From NCBI GenBank assembly GCA_947573015.1, contig CANPDS010000002.1:1-32497 (forward strand): 32,497 nt of DNA, written 5' to 3'. Position 1 is the first letter of the stretch. Each line of letters begins with the position of its first letter. The position numbers and the translations under genes are program-made. The stretch is from an uncultured Muribaculum sp. (lineage in GTDB: Bacteria > Bacteroidota > Bacteroidia > Bacteroidales > Muribaculaceae). The notes beneath the pieces are model-generated. The model made no database searches. It was not told the DNA's origin and saw only the letters and a program-made list of their open reading frames with translations. This document shows positions 1-7,731 of this stretch, in pieces.

Positions 1-30
1 GTCTCAATGGCATCTGATCAGACTTCATAA

Positions 31-82
31 AGGGAGGATGCCGCCAGAATGTTCGCGACATTACTTCATCGGTATCCTCCCT
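31..82 (+). promoter_or_regulatory. Leader hairpin upstream of the GlpT-like transporter gene
   Basis: Bases 31-43 (agggaggatgccg) pair with 70-82 (cggtatcctccct) as a 13-bp stem containing one G-U pair and a 26-base loop. It ends 64 bases before the transporter start. No T-run follows it, so an intrinsic terminator of an upstream gene is unlikely, although the upstream gene is outside the window. It may be a 5'UTR regulatory or stabilising hairpin. The pairing is visible in the sequence; the role is inferred. Confidence 0.35.
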
Positions 83-146
83 ACCCTGCTCCTCTCGCCT
101 TCTTAACCCCTATCACATTCCCTGAACAACACTACTATCTATTGCA

Positions 147-1706
147 ATGGAAAAAAAGGATATTTATGCTTCCTGGGATCCTGCCGTGACAAAGCGCTTC
201 AAGTCGTGGCAGCTGCGTACTATCGTCGTATCAATGATAGGTTACGCCATCTACTATTTCGTTCGTAAAAACTTTTCGCTGGCAATGCCCGGCCTGACGG
301 CCCAATATGGCATTTCCAACACCAGTTTCGGTATCGTAATCGGTATCGGCTCACTCATCTACGGTTTTTCCCGTTTTGCCAACGGATTTATCGTTGAAAA
401 ATTCAGCGCCAGAGCCATTATGGCAATCGGCCTTCTGCTCTGTGCATTAAGCAACTTTGCATTTGGCTGGGGTGTCAACATCTCATCATGGATCACCGGA
501 GTCAACGAAGGTCCCGACCTTATAAATATGCTCGTTCTGGTGATGGGTGTCACAATCGTACTCAACCAAGCATTCCAAGGTGTGGGATATCCACCATGCG
601 CCCGTCTTCTGCCATGCTGGATCCACCCATCCGAACTTGCCACCAAAATGTCAATCTGGAACACTTCACACTCAATAGGTGCAGGAGCAGCAATCATCGC
701 ATGCGGCTACATCATGGGTTCGATGGGTACCGACCTCAGCAACAATCCGGAGATTATCAACCGCGTGGCCGCCAACCTCAATCTTGATCCATCTACGGCC
801 GAAGGCATGAACCAGATATTGCAGTATGCAAAACATTGGGATGCATGGCAATGGTGCTTCTGGATTCCGGCAGTGATAGCCGTATTTGGCGCTGTATGGC
901 TCTACTTCGGTCTGCGAGACGATCCTCAGTCAGTAGGTCTTCCCGAACTCCCCGACACCAAGACCGGCAAGGCACAAGGTTCGGATGCAAAAAATCCCTC
1001 ACACAGTCGTTTCCTCAAAGCCATGGTGTGGACCAACCGCTGGATCTGGACACTCTGCGTGGCAAATGTATTCGTATACGTGATGCGTATGGGCATTCTC
1101 GACTGGGGACCAAAGTTCCTTACCGAATCGCGAGGTATGTCTATCGAAGCAGCCGCATGGTCAGTAGCCATATTTGAGATGTTTGCCATCGTTGGCACTA
1201 TCTTCGCAGGATGGGCCACAGACCACATCTTCAAAGGCAAGGCCCACCGCATGTGTCTCGTGTGCATGTGCGCAGCCGCCATCTTCATGGCTTTGTTCAT
1301 ATTATTCCCTGGCATGCCTGTAGTATGGTCTATCGCACTTCTCGCAGGAGCCGGATTCTTCATCTACGGCCCACAGGCCCTCATCGGAATCGGATCTGCA
1401 AATCAGGCCACAAAAGAGGCCGCAGCGACAGCCAACGGTCTCGCCGGCATCTTCGGCTATGTAGGATCATTCCTTTCGGCTATCGGCGTAGGTATCATCG
1501 CCGACACCTACGGATGGAACATGGTATTCTACCTGATCATCGGCGTAGGTATCCTCGGAGCCATCACTTTCGCCACCATGTGGTTTGCACCACGCGACGG
1601 TTATGCTCGCTCACAGGCATTTTATGCCCTCGAAGCCAAAAATGTAGCTGAGGCTGAAGAAAACATCGCCCGCAATGGTGACGGACCTGCCTCTACCGAC
1701 ATCTAA
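147..1706 (+). CDS. GlpT-like MFS transporter (organophosphate:phosphate antiporter family)
   Basis: Inner-membrane major facilitator protein of 519 residues, most similar in motifs to glycerol-3-phosphate/phosphate antiporters (OPA family). The first helix carries YYFVRKNFS with Arg40, and a second Arg314 lies in YVMRMGILDWGPKFL; these match the two arginines that bind the substrate phosphate in GlpT. WNTSHSIG (His175) matches the GlpT histidine. About twelve hydrophobic segments are visible. A hydrophilic stretch at about 195-232, before the mid-protein helices, is longer than in the second transporter of this window (19025-20452). The HAD phosphatase gene follows after 13 bases and a secreted GDPD after that, which supports glycerol-3-phosphate as substrate; hexose phosphate or phosphoglycerate remain possible. 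The start at 147 is an ATG immediately before a conventional cytoplasmic N-terminus. Confidence 0.85.
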   Translation: MEKKDIYASWDPAVTKRFKSWQLRTIVVSMIGYAIYYFVRKNFSLAMPGLTAQYGISNTSFGIVIGIGSLIYGFSRFANGFIVEKFSARAIMAIGLLLCALSNFAFGWGVNISSWITGVNEGPDLINMLVLVMGVTIVLNQAFQGVGYPPCARLLPCWIHPSELATKMSIWNTSHSIGAGAAIIACGYIMGSMGTDLSNNPEIINRVAANLNLDPSTAEGMNQILQYAKHWDAWQWCFWIPAVIAVFGAVWLYFGLRDDPQSVGLPELPDTKTGKAQGSDAKNPSHSRFLKAMVWTNRWIWTLCVANVFVYVMRMGILDWGPKFLTESRGMSIEAAAWSVAIFEMFAIVGTIFAGWATDHIFKGKAHRMCLVCMCAAAIFMALFILFPGMPVVWSIALLAGAGFFIYGPQALIGIGSANQATKEAAATANGLAGIFGYVGSFLSAIGVGIIADTYGWNMVFYLIIGVGILGAITFATMWFAPRDGYARSQAFYALEAKNVAEAEENIARNGDGPASTDI

Positions 1707-1719
1707 GCTGAAACATATC

Positions 1720-2595
1720 ATGACACATTCAATCCAACACCACATATCCCCCATGAGCCATGACAGGCTCATGGAGATATGTCGGGGGATACGCCATGTA
1801 GCCCTCGACATGGATGGTACCATATACCTCGGGGCATCTCTGTTTCCCTTCACAAAAAACGTATTGAAGGCTTTTGATGACGCCGGGATCGGTTATTCTT
1901 TCCTCACAAACAACCCGACACGTTCGGTCAACGATTATCTGCTCAAACTCCAGAAACTCGGAATTGAAACCACACCCGAACGTATGTACACTACTGCGGT
2001 AGCCACCATCGACTATATCAAGGCAGAAATGCCGGATATTAAACGTATCTACGCAGTAGGCACTCCAAGCATGATCAAGGAGTTTGAAGAAGCAGGATTC
2101 GAGATATGTGGAGAAGACACCTCAACACTTCCGGATGCCCTGATTGTAGCTTTTGACACAACCATCACCTATCCCAGGCTGTGCCATGCAGCATGGCTCG
2201 CCACACAAGGTGTGCCATACATCGCGACCAATCCAGATCGAGTATGCCCTACCGACCAGCCTACAGTATTGGTTGACTGCGGTTCACTATGCAAATGCAT
2301 CGAACATGCCACAGGTCGCACACCGGATATCGTTATCGGCAAGCCCAACAGAGGAATGCTGGATGCGATCTGTCACCGCCATGGTCTGCAATCATCCGAA
2401 ATAGCAATGGTAGGCGATCGCATATACACCGATGTTGCCACCGCACGCAATGCCGGTGCTTTCGGTGTTCTTGTGCTTTCCGGAGAGACAACGTTAGACA
2501 CCGCGATGAATTCAGATCCGGTGCCTCCGCTCACAGTGCCGTCGCTTGTAGAACTTCTCGACCTTATCCTCGAGTCGCGGAAGACCGGTAGCTGA
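1720..2595 (+). CDS. HAD-IIA family phosphatase (NagD/PGP-like)
   Basis: Cytoplasmic haloacid-dehalogenase-type phosphatase, 291 residues from this start. The four HAD motifs are present: DMDGT (nucleophile Asp30, acid/base Asp32), LTNNPTRS (Thr63), the motif III lysine in VIGKPNRGML, and MVGDRIYTD with the magnesium-binding acidic residues. The C2A-type cap between motifs II and III places it in subfamily IIA with NagD, p-nitrophenyl phosphatases and phosphoglycolate/glycerol-3-phosphate phosphatases. The frame is open further upstream into the transporter gene, but an ATG 13 bases after the transporter stop is preferred; ATG 1753 is the alternative and would give 280 residues. Its place between a GlpT-like transporter and a GDPD suggests glycerol-3-phosphate phosphatase activity, but HAD specificity cannot be read from sequence alone. 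Confidence 0.85.
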   Translation: MTHSIQHHISPMSHDRLMEICRGIRHVALDMDGTIYLGASLFPFTKNVLKAFDDAGIGYSFLTNNPTRSVNDYLLKLQKLGIETTPERMYTTAVATIDYIKAEMPDIKRIYAVGTPSMIKEFEEAGFEICGEDTSTLPDALIVAFDTTITYPRLCHAAWLATQGVPYIATNPDRVCPTDQPTVLVDCGSLCKCIEHATGRTPDIVIGKPNRGMLDAICHRHGLQSSEIAMVGDRIYTDVATARNAGAFGVLVLSGETTLDTAMNSDPVPPLTVPSLVELLDLILESRKTGS

Positions 2596-2749
2596 TGTTC
2601 TCGCAAAATTTTATCCGTGTCTCAGCCACAATGGCCCATAATTTGTCATTTAAATAGTTGTTCAAAACTAAAGGACAGCTACCATAAAAACAATTTTAAC
2701 CAGACACTTATTTATTAACCCAAATACCTCTTCAATTTTACCAAAAAAA

Positions 2750-3550
2750 ATGAAACGCTTTGCAATTTTTAGTGCTGCCATAGCACTTTGCGCCGGCACA
2801 CTATTTGCCCAGAAGGTTGTAGCACACCGCGGCTACTGGACAGCACCAGGATCTGCCCAAAACTCTATCCGCTCGCTTGTTAAAGCTGACTCAATCGGCA
2901 TATATGGCTCTGAATTTGACGTATGGATGCTCGCTGACGGCAACCTTGTGGTAAACCACGACCGCAAATTCAAAGGTGTACACTTTGAGATGGCTCCCAT
3001 GAAAGATGTTGCTGCCATCACTCTCGACAATGGAGAAAGCGTGCCTACTCTCGACGAATATCTCGCTGAATTTGTAAAACACCCTAAACTACGTTTGGTG
3101 CTGGAGATGAAATCACTCGTCGATCCGACACGCGAGGATGAAATGGCCGAAAAGATCGTGGCAGCTCTCCGCAAATACAACTTGCTTAAACGCACCGACA
3201 TAATCGCCTTCTCTATCAATGCCTGCATGGCATTCAAGAAACTGCTTCCAATCGGAGTGCCCATCTACTACCTTGATGGTGACTATACTCCGAAAAAAGT
3301 AAAGAGCCTCGGACTCGCTGGCATGGATTACTCCATGAAAGCGCTGAGAGAACATCCCGAATGGGTAGAGGAAGCTCACAAGCATGGACTTGAAGTAAAC
3401 GTCTGGACTGCCGACGAGCCCGAAGACATACAGTACTTCATTGATCTCGGTGTAGACTACATTACCACAAACTATCCCGAAAGAGCTACCGAAATGATCA
3501 AAGCAAAAACCGGCACAAAGTCAAACACAAAAGCTAAGAAAAAGAAATAA
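2750..3550 (+). CDS. Secreted glycerophosphodiester phosphodiesterase (GDPD)
   Basis: Hydrolyses glycerophosphodiesters to glycerol-3-phosphate and an alcohol. The 266-residue protein has a signal peptide (residues 1-20, cleavage after TLFA), so it should act in the periplasm. The TIM-barrel GDPD signature is complete: AHRG (His26, Arg27), the metal-binding pair SEFDVW (Glu55, Asp57), NHD (His70), and LEMKS later. The C-terminal half ends in VNVWTADEPED and YITTNYPE, both typical of the family, followed by a lysine-rich tail (last 15 or so residues). It lies 154 bases downstream of the HAD gene, so it may have its own promoter, though all three genes run the same way. It is only distantly similar to the second GDPD at 18123. 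The exact substrate head group is unknown. Confidence 0.9.
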   Translation: MKRFAIFSAAIALCAGTLFAQKVVAHRGYWTAPGSAQNSIRSLVKADSIGIYGSEFDVWMLADGNLVVNHDRKFKGVHFEMAPMKDVAAITLDNGESVPTLDEYLAEFVKHPKLRLVLEMKSLVDPTREDEMAEKIVAALRKYNLLKRTDIIAFSINACMAFKKLLPIGVPIYYLDGDYTPKKVKSLGLAGMDYSMKALREHPEWVEEAHKHGLEVNVWTADEPEDIQYFIDLGVDYITTNYPERATEMIKAKTGTKSNTKAKKKK

Positions 3551-3573
3551 CCTCAATGGCTGCAAGCAGCCTA

Positions 3574-3754
3574 TAAGTAAGCCATGAAAATTATTTTATA
3601 CTATCCGGGTGCATAATTTCAGATGATTTTTTGCTTGAAGATGAAGGAGTGTAGTAATCTACACGACTGAAGATGAGAGCAAAAAGCATCGAAAGAATGC
3701 CGCGGAGAGTATTAAGGTATAAAATAATTCGCAATAATTTTCATGACTTACTTA
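3574..3754. repeat. Palindromic, MITE-like intergenic element with terminal inverted repeats
   Basis: The outer arms are 3574-3595 and 3733-3754: 22 bp with one mismatch, beginning TAAGTAAGYCATGAAAATTATT when read inward from either end. The AT-rich match continues inward after a 10-base insertion on the right. Inside, 3622-3635 pairs with 3678-3690 around a T-run/A-run stem (one bulged base), and a central GTGTAG-TAAT-CTACAC hairpin occupies 3649-3664. The word GAAGATGA is directly repeated at 3637 and 3669. There is no convincing reading frame. The symmetry and sharp ends suggest a mobile, non-autonomous repeat or a structured RNA element. I have no copy number from this window because only one copy is present. 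Confidence 0.6.
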
Positions 3755-3792
3755 CCACTCTTAGTGTTTTTTTTAACACAAACCAAACTCTT

Positions 3793-3832
3793 AAAAGCCT
3801 GACCATTTTACACCGATTGGTCAGGCTTTTTT
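3793..3832 (+). terminator. Strong rho-independent terminator
   Basis: The 13-bp perfect stem aaaagcctgacca (3793-3805) / tggtcaggctttt (3818-3830) has a 12-base loop and ends in a T-run. It would terminate transcripts from the GDPD side. The A-run on the left arm means it could also work in the reverse direction. Confidence 0.85.
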
Positions 3833-3846
3833 ATATGAATATTCCC

Positions 3847-3854
3847 TAACTTTG
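3847..3854 (+). promoter_or_regulatory. Candidate housekeeping -7 box (TAnnTTTG) before the sulfatase maturase
   Basis: TAACTTTG matches the Bacteroidales housekeeping -7 consensus TAnnTTTG exactly. No clear TTTG -33 element is seen at the usual distance, so this is a candidate only. It lies 40 bases upstream of the ECF-type motif at 3887. Confidence 0.4.
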
Positions 3855-3886
3855 ATATTATTTATCCATTTTTTTGACATAACCAT

Positions 3887-3913
3887 TTAGGGTATCGGCC
3901 AGGATAGTGGTCA
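3887..3913 (+). promoter_or_regulatory. Candidate ECF-sigma promoter of the sulfatase maturase/sulfatase operon
   Basis: TTAGGGTAT at 3887-3895, then 14 bases, then GTCA at 3910-3913. The -35-like half is identical to the motifs before the ECF sigma gene (6942) and the BACON-FecR-SusCD operon (7626). The -10-like half is weaker (GTGGTCA instead of GCGTCA) and the spacing is one base shorter. It lies 66 bases before the maturase start. Assignment to the local sigma factor is inferred from shared sequence. Confidence 0.55.
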
Positions 3914-3979
3914 TATATAATAGAACCTGCCATCCGAAAAAGCCAATCAATCACTGCCCAAAGACCTACAAACATCTTT

Positions 3980-5221
3980 ATGGAACAGATTCTGACACCA
4001 TTCGCCCATCCAATGTACATAATGACCAAACCAGCCGGATCATTATGCAACCTTGCGTGCGAATACTGCTACTACCTTGAAAAGAAAAATTTATATAAGG
4101 ATATTGAACGCTCCGGACGGCCATCGTTCATCATGAGCGACGACACACTCGAACGTTTCATCAAAATGTATATCGAGTCGCAGACCATGCCACAGATTCT
4201 ATTCAGCTGGCATGGCGGCGAAACGCTCATGCGTCCACTCTCTTTCTATAAAAAGGTAATCGAACTTCAGAAGAAATATGGTCAGGGACTGATTATCGAC
4301 AACTCCATCCAGACCAACGGCACACTACTCACAGACGAATGGTGCCGTTTCTTCCGCGACAACAACTGGCTCGTCGGAATCTCTGTAGATGGGCCACAGG
4401 AATTTCACGATGAATACCGCCGCAATAAGATGGGAGGTCCGTCATTCGCAAAAGTCATGCACGGAATCAATCTCCTCAAAAAACATAGGGTGGAATGGAA
4501 TGCACTTGCTGTAGTCAACGACTACAATGCCGACTATCCCATTGAATTCTACAATTTTTTTAAAGAGATAGAATGCCGCTACATACAGTTCACCCCGATT
4601 GTAGAGCGCATAGTAGCGCACAACGATGGCCGTCATCTGGCATCCATAAAAGACAATAATGATGCTCCGCTGGCAGATTTCTCCGTATCACCGCAGCAAT
4701 GGGGTGACTTCCTTTGCGCCGTGTTCGACGAATGGGTAAAAAAAGATGTCGGACAATACTTCATCCAGCTCTTCGACTCTACTCTTGCCAATTGGATGGG
4801 CGTGCAACCCGGAGTATGCACAATGGCTCGCACATGCGGACATGCGGGAATCATGGAATTCAACGGTGATGTATATTCTTGCGACCATTTTGTGTTCCCG
4901 GAATACAAACTCGGCAACATACGCACCCACACACTTGTCGAAATGATGTACAGCGAGCGCCAGCAGAAGTTCGGTACTGACAAGCATGACACATTACCTA
5001 AGCAATGCCGCAACTGCAAATACCTGTTTGCTTGCAACGGTGAATGTCCTAAAAACCGATTTGCCGTCACTCCCGATGGCGAACCAGGGCTAAACTATCT
5101 TTGCTCCGGTTACTATAAATTTTTCAACCACGTGGCACCATATATGGATTTCATGAAAAATGAATTACAGAACCAGAGACCACCGGCCAACGTGATGAAC
5201 GCAAACATTCAATCTCTATAA
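3980..5221 (+). CDS. Anaerobic sulfatase-maturating enzyme (radical SAM/SPASM)
   Basis: Cytoplasmic radical S-adenosylmethionine enzyme that oxidises the active-site Ser or Cys of a sulfatase to formylglycine. The 413 residues start with the radical SAM cluster motif CNLACEYC (Cys23, Cys27, Cys30), followed by WHGGE (79-81 region) for SAM binding. The C-terminal SPASM domain supplies Cys280, 286, 301, 343, 346, 352, 356 and 375 for auxiliary iron-sulfur clusters. YSCDH (Asp302) matches the conserved catalytic aspartate of known anSMEs. The immediately downstream gene (36-base gap) is a serine-type sulfatase, its obvious substrate. The operon is preceded by both a housekeeping-like box and a candidate ECF promoter. 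Length and motif order are normal for the family. Confidence 0.95.
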   Translation: MEQILTPFAHPMYIMTKPAGSLCNLACEYCYYLEKKNLYKDIERSGRPSFIMSDDTLERFIKMYIESQTMPQILFSWHGGETLMRPLSFYKKVIELQKKYGQGLIIDNSIQTNGTLLTDEWCRFFRDNNWLVGISVDGPQEFHDEYRRNKMGGPSFAKVMHGINLLKKHRVEWNALAVVNDYNADYPIEFYNFFKEIECRYIQFTPIVERIVAHNDGRHLASIKDNNDAPLADFSVSPQQWGDFLCAVFDEWVKKDVGQYFIQLFDSTLANWMGVQPGVCTMARTCGHAGIMEFNGDVYSCDHFVFPEYKLGNIRTHTLVEMMYSERQQKFGTDKHDTLPKQCRNCKYLFACNGECPKNRFAVTPDGEPGLNYLCSGYYKFFNHVAPYMDFMKNELQNQRPPANVMNANIQSL

Positions 5222-5257
5222 CTCATACATTTCTTCATAACCTTATAAATATTAACT

Positions 5258-6772
5258 ATGCGAAAAATCTCCTGCCTCGTATCGGCCATGTTGGCTGGAG
5301 CTGCCTGGGCTACCGCACAGAGCAAACCCAATGTCATTGTGGTACTCGCCGATGACCTCGGATTCGGCGATGTAAGCGCATATGGCTCAAAGACAATAAG
5401 CACTCCCAACATTGACAGGCTTGCCAATGAAGGTGTATGCTTCAACAATGCCTACGCTACATCCGCTACTTCAACTCCAAGCCGCTATGCACTCATGACC
5501 GGCATGTATCCATGGCGTAACCCAGATGCTAAGATTCTGCCAGGCGACGCTCCTCTGATCATCCGCGAAGATGAATACACTATCCCCAAAATGATGCAGG
5601 GAGCCGGATATACCACCGGTGCAATAGGCAAATGGCACCTCGGCATGGGCAAAGGTAAAATCAACTGGAATGAAACCGTAAAACCCGGTGCAAACCAGAT
5701 CGGATTTGACTACTCATGTCTCATCGCAGCTACACACGACCGCGTACCTACGGTCTACATTGAAAATGGCGACGTAGTAGGACTCGACAAAAACGATCCA
5801 ATCGAAGTCAACTACGAGCAAAACTTCCCCGGCGAACCAAATGCCATCGACAATCCGGATCAGGTACGCATGAAATGGCATCATGGTCACAACAACACCA
5901 TCATCAACGGTATTCCACGTATCGGATTTATGAAGGGAGGACACTCCGCCCGCTGGCGCGACGAGGATATGGCCGACTACTTTGTAGGCAAAGTAAAGGA
6001 TTATATCACCGCCCATGCTGACACTACATTCTTCCTCTACTACGGACTACATGAGCCCCACGTGCCACGTGCCCCACACGAACGTTTCGCAGGCTCAACT
6101 ACAATGGGTCCCCGTGGCGATGCCATCGTAGAAGCCGACTGGTGTGTTGGACAGCTCATCGAGCATCTTGAAAAAGAAGGCATCCTTGACAACACAATGA
6201 TTATATTCTCAAGCGACAACGGCCCAGTGCTTCAGGATGGTTACTATGATGACGCCGTAGAGAAGGTCGGAGAACATAGCCCCACAGGCGGTCTGCGCGG
6301 CGGAAAATACAGTCTGTTCGATGGTGGCACGCATATCCCATTCTTCATCTATTGGAAAGGACATATCACTCCTGCCACATCCAATGAACTTGTTTGCCAG
6401 ATGGATCTTCTGCCCTCTCTTGCAAAACTTGTAGGCGGATACACTCCGGCAGGGCTCGATGGTATCGAAAACCTTGAGGCATTCATGAGCGATGCTCCCT
6501 CAAAACGCCAAGATCTCGTGATCGAGGCCAAGAGCAAGGTTGCTTTCCGCACAGGACCATGGGTGATGATTCCTCCATATAAAGGGAAAAAGACAAACGC
6601 TACCGGAAACGAACTTGGCAATCTCAAGGAGTATGCCCTCTTCAACATCGTAGAGGATCCCGCACAAGTCAATAACGTAGCCGCACAGAATCCCGAAGTG
6701 CTTGAAGATCTCCGGCAGCGTCTTGCCGCCCAGACCGATGGCAAGATTGTAAACGGAGCAAATCAGAAATAA
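5258..6772 (+). CDS. Secreted serine-type sulfatase (S1 family)
   Basis: Sulfate-ester hydrolase of 504 residues with a signal peptide (1-20, ending WATAQ), acting in the periplasm or on the cell surface. The signature is S-T-P-S-R at 72-76; Ser72 is the residue converted to formylglycine, which needs the maturase encoded just upstream. Other metal and substrate ligands are visible: Asp32-Asp33 (LADDLG), Lys125 and His127 (GKWHLG), His265 (LHEPH), Asp320-Asn321 (SDNG) and Lys350 (RGGKYSLFDGGTHIPF). The C-terminal subdomain carries the usual LKEYALFNIVEDPAQ segment. No GPI-like or lipoprotein anchor is seen. The sulfated substrate is not evident: host mucin or glycosaminoglycan sulfate is typical for gut Bacteroidales, but subfamily assignment needs a profile search. 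Confidence 0.93.
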   Translation: MRKISCLVSAMLAGAAWATAQSKPNVIVVLADDLGFGDVSAYGSKTISTPNIDRLANEGVCFNNAYATSATSTPSRYALMTGMYPWRNPDAKILPGDAPLIIREDEYTIPKMMQGAGYTTGAIGKWHLGMGKGKINWNETVKPGANQIGFDYSCLIAATHDRVPTVYIENGDVVGLDKNDPIEVNYEQNFPGEPNAIDNPDQVRMKWHHGHNNTIINGIPRIGFMKGGHSARWRDEDMADYFVGKVKDYITAHADTTFFLYYGLHEPHVPRAPHERFAGSTTMGPRGDAIVEADWCVGQLIEHLEKEGILDNTMIIFSSDNGPVLQDGYYDDAVEKVGEHSPTGGLRGGKYSLFDGGTHIPFFIYWKGHITPATSNELVCQMDLLPSLAKLVGGYTPAGLDGIENLEAFMSDAPSKRQDLVIEAKSKVAFRTGPWVMIPPYKGKKTNATGNELGNLKEYALFNIVEDPAQVNNVAAQNPEVLEDLRQRLAAQTDGKIVNGANQK

Positions 6773-6807
6773 CACACTATATAACAATCAATTACTACCT
6801 CAGATTC

Positions 6808-6851
6808 AATGGGATGTGTCAAACTTTTTTTTGCACATCCCATTATTTTTT
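6808..6851 (+). terminator. Rho-independent terminator after the sulfatase gene
   Basis: The 11-bp perfect stem aatgggatgtg (6808-6818) / cacatcccatt (6834-6844) is followed by attttttac. It lies 36 bases past the sulfatase stop and separates this operon from the sigma factor gene. Confidence 0.85.
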
Positions 6852-6874
6852 ACTCCCTTATGCCTTTTCTTGAT

Positions 6875-6882
6875 TACCTTTG
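6875..6882 (+). promoter_or_regulatory. Candidate housekeeping -7 box (TAnnTTTG) before the ECF sigma gene
   Basis: TACCTTTG fits TAnnTTTG exactly. It could give basal expression of the sigma gene, with the ECF-type motif at 6942 providing autoregulation. No convincing -33 element is seen. Confidence 0.4.
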
Positions 6883-6941
6883 TAAAGATTTCCAAACCTC
6901 CAAACGTCAAAAGCCTTTTTGCTTAAATTTTAATATCCACA

Positions 6942-6969
6942 TTAGGGTATGGCATGCAGTCATGCGTCA
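6942..6969 (+). promoter_or_regulatory. Candidate autoregulatory ECF-sigma promoter
   Basis: TTAGGGTAT (6942-6950), 15 bases, GTCA (6966-6969) within ATGCGTCA. Sequence and spacing are the same as at 7626-7653. The GCGTCA half resembles the CGTC -10 element known for many ECF sigma factors. The start codon of the ECF gene is 59 bases downstream. Confidence 0.65.
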
Positions 6970-7027
6970 CAAATAAAAACCTACTTTCCTCTCCTGCATA
7001 AAAACGCCACCTTATTCATCTCATTCC

Positions 7028-7579
7028 ATGGCAATCGACGATAATGAACTCCTACGTCTGATACAACGTGGCGATACAGTTGCGCTGGGGATGCTTTACG
7101 TGCGGTATTCAGCCCGTGTGAAAGCATTCGCCATGGGCTTTGTCCATAACGGGATAGATGCCGACGATATAACACACGATGTATTCTTCAATCTTTGGCA
7201 ACAACGAGAGTCAATCAATGACATAGCCTCATTAAAGGCATATTTATTCCGGATGACACGCAACGCAATTTTCTCTATATATCGCCACCGCCACATAGCC
7301 GATGCGTATCTCGCCAAAATGAAAGAGAATGTCCAGGAGGCTTCAAACGAAACCGAGGACAAAATCGCCACCGCCGATCTACTTGAATTGGTAAACCTCA
7401 TCATAAACGACATGCCGGAGCAGCGCCGCAGAATCTTCACAATGAACCGATTTGACAACAAGACATATGATGAAATCGCGACTGAACTTGGCATAAGCCG
7501 CAAAACCGTGGAATATCACATCAGTCAAGCCCTAATACAGCTCAGAAAAATCAACCGCCTGATGCTGTTTTTCATCTGA
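7028..7579 (+). CDS. ECF-type RNA polymerase sigma factor
   Basis: Alternative sigma factor of 183 residues, the usual size for Bacteroidetes SusC-linked ECF factors. Region 2 spans about 15-85, with the core-binding and -10-recognition part DADDITHDVFFNLWQQR. Region 4 lies at about 120-175, with the helix-turn-helix TYDEIATELGISRKTVEYHISQAL that contacts the -35 element. The FecR anti-sigma gene lies downstream, separated by the BACON lipoprotein gene, followed by an STN-containing SusC; this is the standard arrangement for trans-envelope signalling. It has a candidate ECF promoter of its own. The same motif occurs before the next operon and before the sulfatase maturase, so those are its probable targets (inferred). 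Confidence 0.93.
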   Translation: MAIDDNELLRLIQRGDTVALGMLYVRYSARVKAFAMGFVHNGIDADDITHDVFFNLWQQRESINDIASLKAYLFRMTRNAIFSIYRHRHIADAYLAKMKENVQEASNETEDKIATADLLELVNLIINDMPEQRRRIFTMNRFDNKTYDEIATELGISRKTVEYHISQALIQLRKINRLMLFFI

Positions 7580-7625
7580 CAGTTGCCATTTAACCAAAAA
7601 TTCTCGAAAAAATTCAACTTCCTGT

Positions 7626-7653
7626 TTAGGGTATAATCCAACTCTATGCGTCA
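7626..7653 (+). promoter_or_regulatory. Candidate ECF-sigma promoter of the BACON-FecR-SusCD operon
   Basis: TTAGGGTAT (7626-7634), 15 bases, GTCA (7650-7653) within ATGCGTCA. It is identical in both halves and in spacing to the motif at 6942-6969. It lies 79 bases before the first gene of the operon. I see no TAnnTTTG housekeeping box in this 152-base gap, so the operon may depend wholly on the ECF factor. Confidence 0.65.
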
Positions 7654-7731
7654 TAACATATGTAGCCGTAAGTCTACACCATCAACTCACCAATCATTCT
7701 AACCATTTTTTAAATCTAACCCCTATCACAA

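Noticed and set aside
926..1363. 145-codon minus-strand frame
   Set aside because: It is antisense to the GlpT-like transporter, whose arginine and histidine signatures are intact.
3551..3979. A protein-coding gene in the 429-base gap
   Set aside because: All frames are broken by stops; short open stretches through the palindromic element have no start or domain. The gap is accounted for by the repeat element, terminator and promoter boxes.
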